Source: Natrinema hispanicum
Lineage (GTDB): Archaea > Halobacteriota > Halobacteria > Halobacteriales > Natrialbaceae
Length of the DNA stretch: 64,000 bases
Direction of reading: 5' to 3'
Assembly: GCF_004217335.1 (NCBI RefSeq)
Contig: NZ_SHMP01000003.1
Location: 124,001-188,000 of the forward strand
The stretch's first letter is position 1, and every line of letters begins with the position of its first letter. Under the pieces are notes generated by a model that had not been told where the DNA came from, did no database searches, and saw only the letters and a program-made list of their open reading frames with translations. The position numbers and the translations under genes were made by a program. Below are positions 50,439-58,500 of the stretch, piece by piece.

Positions 50439-51500
50439 TTAGTCGATAACGCCCGTTTTGTGTGCTACGTCTCGAGCTGCCTGCTCGTTCATCCCGTTGC
50501 CAAGAATCGTATACCGATCACGGATCTCGTGGCAGGTCGTCAGCGCCTCGACGATCACCTCGTCGTCGATCCCGAGTTCGGCGGCGGTCGTCGGTGCATC
50601 GATGCTCGCAAGCGCGTCGCGAATGTCCCGCCAGAGCCCGTCTTCTCCCTGATGGAGGTAGGCTGTCATGATTGAGCCGACGCCAACCTGGTGGCCGTGG
50701 AGGGCCGCACCGGGTGCCAGCCGGTCGAGTTGATGTGAAAAGAGGTGTTCGGCCCCACTTGCAGGCCGCGAGGAGCCGGCGATGCTCATCGCGACACCCG
50801 ACGACATCAGCGCCTTGGTGACAACCCAGGCCGACTCCTCGAGCCCCGGTCGGATGAGATCCGCGTTGCCCACGAGGATTTCGGCGGTCATCTCGGAGAG
50901 TGCGGCGGCGTACTCCGAGAACTCGACGTCTTGCAGTCGCTTGGCGAGTCGCCAGTCCATCACCGCGGTGTAGTTCGAGATGATGTCTGCACAGCCAGCG
51001 GTCGTCAGCTCCCACGGCGCGTCCGCGAGGATGCCAGTGTCGGCGACGACCGCAAGCGGTGGCTCGGCGGCAACGCTGTGGCGGGAATCGCCGTTCGGGA
51101 CCGAGCCGCGATTGCTGACGATCCCGTCGTGGCTCGCCGCGGTCGGCACGGATAGAAAGCCCATGTTCAGGTGGTGGCTGGCCAGTTTTGCGATGTCGAT
51201 AGCCTTGCCACCGCCGATCCCGACGAGATAGGCAACGTCTTCGGCCTCGGCGACGTCGATCACCCGCTCGACGGCGTCGAACGTCGCTTCCTCGATCGTC
51301 ACCATCGCTGGCTCGATCCCGGCAGCCTCGAAGTCGGCCGCGATGGGGTCGGCGGCGACCGCTCGAGGTGTCGGACTCGTGACGAACAGCGGCCGTCCCT
51401 GTAGGTGAAGGTCGTCGACTACGTCGCGGACCTCGTTGCGAACGCCGTGGCCGACGACGACGTTTCGCGGGAGGCGGATCCACGTCGACTTCTCGAACAT
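50439..51500 (-). CDS. egsA: sn-Glycerol-1-phosphate dehydrogenase
   Basis: 353 aa, iron/zinc alcohol-dehydrogenase-like fold. NAD(P) loop GIGGGKAIDIAKLASHHLNMGFLSVPTAASHDGIVS; metal ligands likely in the SHDG segment and in HLFSHQLDRLAPGAALHGHQVGVG. It reduces dihydroxyacetone phosphate to sn-glycerol-1-phosphate, setting the stereochemistry of archaeal ether lipids; essential. ATG 51498-51500 (MFEKSTWIRLPRNVVVGHGV) is the family start. Confidence 0.96.
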   Translation of the reverse strand: MFEKSTWIRLPRNVVVGHGVRNEVRDVVDDLHLQGRPLFVTSPTPRAVAADPIAADFEAAGIEPAMVTIEEATFDAVERVIDVAEAEDVAYLVGIGGGKAIDIAKLASHHLNMGFLSVPTAASHDGIVSNRGSVPNGDSRHSVAAEPPLAVVADTGILADAPWELTTAGCADIISNYTAVMDWRLAKRLQDVEFSEYAAALSEMTAEILVGNADLIRPGLEESAWVVTKALMSSGVAMSIAGSSRPASGAEHLFSHQLDRLAPGAALHGHQVGVGSIMTAYLHQGEDGLWRDIRDALASIDAPTTAAELGIDDEVIVEALTTCHEIRDRYTILGNGMNEQAARDVAHKTGVID

Positions 51501-51624
51501 ACCAGTCTTGACACACCCCCGGGACATGTGTTTTTCCTCGTCGCACTGCCCGGTGGCTGGGAAGCGGCATGCAGCGCCGAGCCGCCTGCATGTCACTCGG
51601 AACCTGGATTCGCGCCAAGTGAGT

Positions 51625-51632
51625 GTATTTAT
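51625..51632 (+). promoter_or_regulatory. TATA box of the M48-like gene
   Basis: TATTTATC centred 29 bp before ATG 51658, in an A/T-rich patch. Confidence 0.55.
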
Positions 51633-51657
51633 CAACTGATTAGTCACAAGCAAAAAT

Positions 51658-52743
51658 ATGATTGCGACACTCACGCTCTGGCTCGGCCTGCTCGTCGCCA
51701 GCTACAGTGCTGGGCGCGTGTACGGGTGGTACACGATCCGGCGGGGCGGGAACGATGATCGGCGATCGCGTGGGACGTACCGACTCCTCGGCGTCGTCGG
51801 TATCACAACGCTCCTCCTCCTCGCGTTTTCCGGCTTCATCGGTGCGACCGAGGCAGCCCTCTCGTCGCTCCATCCAGCAGTGGTCGGCGGCCTCGCGACG
51901 CCGCTGGCCTGGGTTCCAACGGCAGCAGGAACGATCGTTGCGGTTCTGATCGCGTATCTCGGCGTCTTTCCATCCGTTCGCAAACGACGCGACCTCGAGA
52001 TCAGCGCCGCGGTGGCAGTCGCCCGGCTCGGAAAGTACCTCGTCGCGCTCACGCTTATTTGTCTGATTTCGATTGCACCCCTCGCAGCGCTTCTCGGTGC
52101 CTCGGAGCCGTCGCCATGGTTGATCCCGGTCCTGTTCGTCGGCTTCGTCGTCGGCACCTACGGCTGGTCGCTGTCTCGCGTTCGGCTCTCGCAGACGGTC
52201 TCCGAGCCGACGGCCGAGCAACGTCGGCGGCTCGAGGCCGCGGCCGACCGTGTTGGGCTGACTGCGACGATCGCCGGCGTCATTCCGGGTAAGGGAATGG
52301 AACTGGCCAGACTCTATCTCGATGGGGCACCCGGGAACCGGCGGCTGTACGCAACCGACTACGCGTTCGACGTCTGTGATACTGCCGAACTGACAGCACT
52401 GTGTGCGCGCGTCGACGCTGCCGATGAGTTTCGGCTCCTCGAGCGACGGTCCCTCGTCGAGGCGTTTCTTACGGCACTCGTCGTGACGCTGACTGTCTGG
52501 ATGTCGCTGCTCGTCGCGCTTGCCGGCCTGCTCATCACGTGGCCGCTGCTCACGTGGTACCTCCAGCGATGTGAGTTCGCTGCCGACCGTCGTGCGGCTC
52601 GAGCGGTCGGGGCAGATACACTCGCGAGCGTCTACGAAGCGTCTTCGGACGTGACTGACGAGCGAAGTCGGTTCCACGAACGGCTCGCGACGCGACCGTC
52701 GACAGCGCGACGAGTCGAACGACTCAGACAGCTGCAGTCCTAA
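51658..52743 (+). CDS. M48 (HtpX/Ste24)-like membrane protein lacking the zinc motif
   Basis: 361 aa. About five to six membrane helices (5-25, 45-65, 85-105, 125-145, 155-172 and 270-300). The frame of an M48 peptidase can be followed: GNRRLYATDYAFDVCDTAELTAL (residues 227-248, the strand and helix before the active site), the late CEFAADRRAARAVGADTLASV (305-325, normally E-x-x-A-D) and the closing FHERLATRPSTARRVERL. At the HEXXH position the sequence is CARVD (249-253), with no His, so zinc cannot bind in the usual way. Probably a pseudopeptidase. Confidence 0.75.
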   Translation: MIATLTLWLGLLVASYSAGRVYGWYTIRRGGNDDRRSRGTYRLLGVVGITTLLLLAFSGFIGATEAALSSLHPAVVGGLATPLAWVPTAAGTIVAVLIAYLGVFPSVRKRRDLEISAAVAVARLGKYLVALTLICLISIAPLAALLGASEPSPWLIPVLFVGFVVGTYGWSLSRVRLSQTVSEPTAEQRRRLEAAADRVGLTATIAGVIPGKGMELARLYLDGAPGNRRLYATDYAFDVCDTAELTALCARVDAADEFRLLERRSLVEAFLTALVVTLTVWMSLLVALAGLLITWPLLTWYLQRCEFAADRRAARAVGADTLASVYEASSDVTDERSRFHERLATRPSTARRVERLRQLQS

Positions 52744-52886
52744 ACCGTGGGACAGCCCATCCAGGATCGATCGCGGTATCGGGGCTCCTCGGGCGACAGT
52801 CTCCGGTAGCCCATGGCGTTCGATACCGTGTGCAGTTTCATCAATAATGACTCTTTGTTTGCTATCCTGCGGTTGTATTTGGTCAT

Positions 52887-52896
52887 ACGTAAATAG
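52887..52896 (+). promoter_or_regulatory. Candidate TATA box of the 45-aa gene
   Basis: ACGTAAATAG centred about 27 bp before ATG 52917. Confidence 0.4.
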
Positions 52897-52916
52897 CTTC
52901 GGCGCAAAACGCTCGT

Positions 52917-53054
52917 ATGAGCGACTCCGAACCCAGAGATCCGATTACTGGCGTTCCGATCGACGACCCCGACGTCCCAGTCTACATGCCCGGAACACCG
53001 ACCGGTTCGTTTCTGCGATTTCTCGAGCGGGCCGTCGACGTGCTGGCCCGCTGA
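52917..53054 (+). CDS. 45-aa small protein, unknown function
   Basis: Reading frame MSDSEPRDPITGVPIDDPDV..., ending PTGSFLRFLERAVDVLAR before TGA 53052-53054. An acidic Pro/Asp-rich N-terminal half is followed by a short amphipathic helix (SFLRFLERAVDVLAR). Codon use and acidity are like the surrounding genes, and a TATA-like box lies at leaderless distance. Repeat B3 begins 34 bp after the stop. No recognised family. Confidence 0.55.
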   Translation: MSDSEPRDPITGVPIDDPDVPVYMPGTPTGSFLRFLERAVDVLAR

Positions 53055-53087
53055 CGGCCGCGAACACGCACTCGAATCGGATGCTGA

Positions 53088-53194
53088 TACTGCCGGAAGA
53101 ACGACGTGAAGATCGGTCGCGCTGCTGCGGCCGTCACCGGTGGAGACGGCCGCGAATCCGCGACCGACTTCGTGTTGACTTCTGTCCGACAGTA
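53088..53194. repeat. Palindromic repeat family B, copy B3
   Basis: 107 bp, ends tactgccggaagaa and ttctgtccgacagta. Core gatcggtcgcgctgctgcgg is identical to B1, and the inner arms are similar. TGA flanks both ends directly (53085-53087 and 53195-53197), which could be a 3-bp target duplication. It lies between two tandem genes. Confidence 0.9.
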
Positions 53195-53268
53195 TGACTG
53201 TCGATCAGTTAGTGTAGTGACCAACGGGGAAGGGTTCTTTTGACCCCACCGTGGTAGAGCGCGTCGAC

Positions 53269-54273
53269 ATGTCTGATCAGCACTGGCCGGAGCGCACAGC
53301 GGAGTATCCACTCGAGTGCGACCACTGTCACTATCCGATCCCTGGCGATCCCGTCGCCAGCGACAACGGCCGCTACTGTTCGGTTGCCTGCCGCGAGGCC
53401 GACGACAACACGACACTGCCCGACCCACAGGCCTACAAACGGGTCGTAACAGGGGTCGAGCCGATCGACTCGCTCGTCCCCAACGGCATCCCCGCCGACT
53501 CGTTTCTCCTGCTCTCGGGCGACGAGGGGACCAGCCGGGCCGAACTCGGGATCGAACTCGTCTGGCGTGCCTTAGAGCGTGGCGAACCCGCCGTTGTCGT
53601 CTCGCTCGCGAATCCGCCGACGGCGACGCTCGAGCGCTTTTATCAGAACGGCTGGAACGTCCTGCCGGCCCTCGAGAACGATCGGCTGCGGATTATCGAC
53701 TGCTATACCCACCGGCTCGACGACCGAGACGGGTTCAGGGCCCGGCGCACCGAGTGGCCGACGTTCCTCGGCGAGGCGGCCGCAGACGCGATCGTCGAGG
53801 TGCGCGATCCGAGCGACCGCAGCGAGGTGACCCACAGTCTCGTCGGCGCGCTCGACGACCTCGAAATGAGCGAGACCGGGCTCGTCACGATCGACTCGCT
53901 GGACGAACTCGAGCGGGTCTTTCAGGACCGGCAGGTCCACGATTTCGTCGAAGAGATCCGAGCGACGGTCTGTAAGGCACGGTTCGTCCCGATCGTCGCC
54001 GCTGCGTCGACGGCAGACGAAGACGATATTCCCGAGGCCGAGTACGTATTCGACGGCATCGTCGATCTACGGCTGACAGAGCAGCGAGCACCGAACACCC
54101 GGCACAAACAGCTCGCCATTCGGAAGCTGATCGGTGCCCAGTTTCTCCCCCAGTGGATCCAGTACGATCACGAACCGGGTCGTGGACTGTTCGCAGCCAG
54201 TCCGAACACGGGACGGAGCACACAGCAGGGGTACGAGGTCGGGACCGAACTGTCACAGCCGGACCGGCCCTGA
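53269..54273 (+). CDS. RecA/KaiC-like (RAD55-type) protein with zinc finger and degenerate P-loop
   Basis: 334 aa. An N-terminal zinc finger CDHCHYPI...YCSVACRE (Cys17, Cys20, Cys37, Cys41) is followed by a RecA-superfamily domain: VTGVEPIDSLVPNGIPADSFLLLSGDEGTSRAELGIELVWRALERGEPAVVVSLANPP, Walker-B-like TGLVTIDSLDELERVF. The Walker A position reads SGDEGTSRA (83-91), without the Lys-Thr/Ser of GxxGxGK[TS], so ATP binding is probably weak or lost. Related haloarchaeal HTR-like/RAD55 proteins are signalling ATPases of unclear role. ATG 53269. Confidence 0.8.
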   Translation: MSDQHWPERTAEYPLECDHCHYPIPGDPVASDNGRYCSVACREADDNTTLPDPQAYKRVVTGVEPIDSLVPNGIPADSFLLLSGDEGTSRAELGIELVWRALERGEPAVVVSLANPPTATLERFYQNGWNVLPALENDRLRIIDCYTHRLDDRDGFRARRTEWPTFLGEAAADAIVEVRDPSDRSEVTHSLVGALDDLEMSETGLVTIDSLDELERVFQDRQVHDFVEEIRATVCKARFVPIVAAASTADEDDIPEAEYVFDGIVDLRLTEQRAPNTRHKQLAIRKLIGAQFLPQWIQYDHEPGRGLFAASPNTGRSTQQGYEVGTELSQPDRP

Positions 54274-54436
54274 TGGCTCGAGGCGGGCCAGCTCCCGTCA
54301 CGTTCACGAGTGCGGCGCGGACGATCGGGTCTACGACGAGCCGTGTCAGTCCCGGTAGCGACCCCTGTCACCGCGGCCGCTGCCAGCGCGAGTCGAAACC
54401 GCGCCCGTTTTTCCGTCGCTTACCCGACCGTTCCAT

Positions 54437-54853
54437 ATGAGCGGCACGTACGTTCTCGTGATCGACGTTCCCCGAACGACGCGTTTTGCTGTCGGCGCAC
54501 TCGGTGAGTACACGTTCGATGCCGGCACGTACGCCTACGTCGGCAGCGCGTTCGGTCCAGGCGGCTTCAGTCGCGTCGAGCGCCACCGCGAACTCGTTGC
54601 TGGCGACCGCGACACGCGTCACTGGCACATCGACTACCTGCTCGGCCGGCCGGAAACGACCCTCGAGACCGCGATCATCTTCCCGGACGCTGATCGAGAG
54701 TGTGAACTGGCCGCGCAGCTGCCGGGCACACCGGTCGACGGCTTCGGAGCTTCAGACTGTGAGTGCGCAGGGCATCTACTCGCCGTGCCGGACGCCGACA
54801 CCGTCCGCGAGGCGGCGGTCGAAGCCGGCGGCGTCGTCGACGGGACGCGGTGA
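54437..54853 (+). CDS. DUF123/GIY-YIG-like (Uri-type) protein
   Basis: 138 aa. SGTYVLVIDVPRTTRFAVGALGEYTFDAGTYAYVGSAFGPGGFSRVERHRE, then RHWHIDYLLGR and GFGASDCECAGHLL form the DUF123 pattern, a GIY-YIG-related nuclease-like domain often found alone or fused to endonuclease III in archaea. The G-T-Y...A-Y-V-G-S-A core corresponds to GIY-YIG. A role in DNA repair is plausible but unproven. ATG 54437. Confidence 0.85.
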   Translation: MSGTYVLVIDVPRTTRFAVGALGEYTFDAGTYAYVGSAFGPGGFSRVERHRELVAGDRDTRHWHIDYLLGRPETTLETAIIFPDADRECELAAQLPGTPVDGFGASDCECAGHLLAVPDADTVREAAVEAGGVVDGTR

Positions 54854-54898
54854 GAATCGGACCCGCGAGTTATTACCGATGCGTGTGAACTGGTGCCT

Positions 54899-55504
54899 AT
54901 GACCGATGCAGATTCCGAGACTGGCACCGATCCGCAACTCAACGACGACGCGATGGAACGGTTCCCCGTTCCGTCGTTCGAGGACCTCCCCGAAGATTTG
55001 CAGGAGCGGATCGCCGAGGAAACCGATCGCGCCGGCTTTACCCCGAACGTGTTCTCGGCGTTTGCGTACAAACCCTCCCACTTCCGAGCCTTTTTCGAGT
55101 ATCACGACGCGCTCGTCGAGGACACCGCCTTAGCGCGCGAGGAAATCGAGATGATCGTCGTCGCCGTCTCCGGTGTCAACCACTGTTACTACTGTAACGT
55201 TGCCCACGGCGCGCTCGTGCGCATCTACGCCGAGGACCCGACGCTGGCCGACCAATTAGTCGCAAACTACCGAACGGCGGACATCAGCGAGGCTCACCGG
55301 ACGATGCTCGACGTCGCTGTCAAACTCACCGAGCGGCCGACCGAGGTCGAACCCGATGACTTCGAGGCGCTGCGCGAGGCCGGCTTCAGCGACGAAGCGA
55401 TCTGGGACATCGGGTCCGTCACCGCCTTCTACAACCTCAGCAATCGGATGGCGATGTTCGCAGAGATGCAACCCAACGACGAGTTCCACACGCTCGGCCG
55501 ATAA
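54899..55504 (+). CDS. AhpD/carboxymuconolactone-decarboxylase-like peroxidase
   Basis: 201 aa, all-alpha fold of the peroxidase-related subgroup. The redox motif is NHCYYCNVAHGALVR (Cys96, Cys99, His103), preceded by a conserved Glu in REEIEMIVVAVSG. Such proteins reduce peroxides or partner proteins via the disulfide. C-terminal EAGFSDEAIWDIGSVTAFYNLSNRMAMFAEMQPNDEFHTLGR is typical. ATG 54899. It converges on gltB with 16 bp between. Confidence 0.9.
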   Translation: MTDADSETGTDPQLNDDAMERFPVPSFEDLPEDLQERIAEETDRAGFTPNVFSAFAYKPSHFRAFFEYHDALVEDTALAREEIEMIVVAVSGVNHCYYCNVAHGALVRIYAEDPTLADQLVANYRTADISEAHRTMLDVAVKLTERPTEVEPDDFEALREAGFSDEAIWDIGSVTAFYNLSNRMAMFAEMQPNDEFHTLGR

Positions 55505-55520
55505 CTCGATCGTATTCGTC

Positions 55521-58500
55521 TCAGTCGTCGCTCGCCGCGAAACTGGCCGACTCAGTCGCGATATCGGCCTTTGGCGTACCGGGCAGTTCGTTGCGGACGT
55601 CGTCCGATCCCTGTTCGGAGATTGCCTCGGCGTAGGCCTCGGGCATGACCTTCACGAAGGCCTCGAGCGCGCGCTCCCAGTTTGCGAGCAGCTCTTGGCC
55701 GCGCTCGGAGCCGGTGTAGGCGACGTGGTTCTCGACGAGCCGTCGGAGCATCTGCTCGTCTTTTTCCTCGAGGTCGTCGTGCAGCGAGACCATGCCGGTG
55801 TTGGCCTTCGCCTTGAACTCGTCGTCGGGGTCGTAGACGTAGGCAACGCCGCCGGACATGCCGGCCGCGAAGTTCGTGCCGGTGTCTCCGAGGACGGCGA
55901 CGACACCACCGGTCATGTACTCACAGCCATGGTCGCCGACGCCCTCGACGACGGCCTTCGCGCCGGAGTTGCGCACCGCGAAGCGCTCGCCGGCGACGCC
56001 GTTGACGTACAGTTGGCCGTCGGTCGCGCCGTAGAGCGCGACGTTGCCGATCGCGACGTTGTCGGTCGGATCGTAGGCGGCGGTCTCGGGCGTGCGGATC
56101 GTCAGTTTGCCACCCGAGAGCCCTTTGCCGACGTAGTCGTTGGCGCTGCCGTCGAGGTGCATCGAGACGCCGCTTGCCAGGAACGCGCCGAAACTCTGGC
56201 CAGCCGTGCCCTCGAGGTCGACGGTGATCGTATCGTCCGGAAGGCCGGGCTCGCCGTAGCGGTCGGTGATCCGGTTCGAGAGCATCGCGCCGACGGTGCG
56301 GTCGACGTTGGTAACGTCGGCCTCGAGGGCGACGGGTTCTTGCGCTTCGATCGCGTCGGCCGCAGCCGCGATGAAGTCGCGATCGAGTTGTGCCTCGAGC
56401 TCGTGGTCCTGCTCGCGGATCTTCCGTCGGACCTCGCTGCCAGGGTCAGCAAGCACCGCCGAGAGGTCGACGTTGCGGGCCTTCGGGTGGTCGACGTCGT
56501 CGCGCTGTGCGAGAACGTCGACGTGGCCGATCATCTCGTCGAGCGTCTCGAATCCGAGGTCGGCCATGAGTTCGCGCAGTTCCTGCGCGATGAACGTCAT
56601 GTAGTTGATGACGTGTTCGGGCTCGCCGGGGAAGCGCTTCCGGAGGTCCTCGCGCTGGGTGGCGACGCCGACCGGGCAGGTGTTGTTGTGACACTGCCGG
56701 GCCATCACACAGCCCGAGGTCACGAGACTGGCAGTCCCGAAAACGTACTCCTCGGCTCCCAGCAGGGCAGCGACAGCCACGTCGCGGCCGGTTTTCATGC
56801 CGCCGTCGGCCGAGACGCGAATGCGGTCGCGCAGCCCGGTCTGACAGAGCATCTGGTTGGCTTCGGCGAGACCGAGTTCCCACGGGAGGCCGGCGTTCTT
56901 GATCGAGGTGCGCGGCGACGCACCCGTCCCGCCGGAGTGGCCCGAGATGTGGACCACGTCGGCGTTAGCCTTCGCGACGCCGGCAGCGACCGTGCCGATG
57001 CCGGCTTCGGAGACCAGTTTGACGTTGATGTCCGCTTCCTCGTTCGCTGCTTTCAGGTCGAAGATCAGCTGTTTGAGGTCCTCGATCGAGTAGATGTCGT
57101 GCAGCGGCGGCGGGGAGATGAGGCCAACGCCCGGCGTCGATTTGCGGACGTGGGCGATCATCTCGTTGACCTTCTCGCCGGGGAGGTGGCCGCCTTCACC
57201 GGGCTTGGAGCCCTGGGCCATCTTGATCTGGAGTTCGTCGGCACTCGAGAGGTACGTCGACGTGACCCCGAACCGTCCCGAGGCCACCTGCTTGACGTTG
57301 CACTCCTTTTCGGTGCCGAATCGCTCCGGCGGCTCGCCACCCTCGCCCGAGTTGGACTTGCCGCCTAAGCGATTCATCGCGATCGAGTTGTTCTCGTGGG
57401 CCTCCGGCGAGAGCGAGCCGAGGCTCATCGCCGCGGTCGAGAACCGCTGGACGATGTCCTTGATCGGCTCGACATCCTCGAGCGGGACCGGGTCGCGGTC
57501 GGAGTCGAACTCGAGGAGCCCGCGCAGCGTCTGGAGGTTCTGTTGTTGGTCGTTGATCTGGTCGGCGAAGTCCTGGTAGCGCTCGTAGTCGTTCGAGCGG
57601 ACGGCCTGCTGGAGCGCGCCGACGGTCTGGGGGTTCCACTGGTGGTGGATTCCCTCCGAGCGGTGTTCGAACTCGCCGTGGCGATCGAGGTCGGCGTCGT
57701 CGCCGTCGTCGAACGCGGTCGCGTGGCGCTCGCGGAGGTCTTCTTCGATTTCGGCGAGGCCGATCCCCTCGGTGCGGTTTTCGGTGCCCTCGAAGTACTC
57801 CGCGACGAGGTCGGAGTCGAGGCCGACGGCCTCGAAGATCTGCGCGCCCTGGTAACTCTCGACTGTCGAGATACCCATCTTGGCCATGATCTTCAGGAGG
57901 CCGTCCTCGACCGCACCGACGTAGGCGTCGATGGCGATCTCGGCGTCCGCGCCGTCGGGGCCGGCGGTGAGGTCCGCGATCGTCTGGTAGGCCAGGTACG
58001 GGTTGACCGCGCCCGCGCCGTAGCCGACCAGCGTCGCGAAGTGGTGGACGGTGCGCGGATCGGCGGACTCGACGACGAGGCCGACGTGGTTGCGAAGGCC
58101 GTTGCGCACGAGGTGATGATGGACGGCACCCGTCGCCAGCAGGCTCGGGATCGCAATCCGGTCGTCGTCGACGCTGCGATCCGAGAGGACGAGCACGTCG
58201 TGGCCGTCCTCGATCGCTGCGACGGTGTCCGCGCGGACGCGTTCGATCGCCGCCTCGAGATCGTCGCCCAGTTCGTCGTTTGCGGGCTCGTAGGTGATGT
58301 CGATCGTCGCGGCCGTGATCCCGTTGGCCGAACAGTCGCGGATCGACGCGAGTTCGGCATCCGTCAGGATCGGCGAGTCGAGCACGAGTTGGCGGGCGTG
58401 GTCGGGCGACTCGTCGAGGAGGTTGCGCTGGAAGCCCAGTCGCGACTCCATCGAGGTGACGAGTTCCTCGCGAATGTAGTCCAGCGGCGGGTTCGTGACC

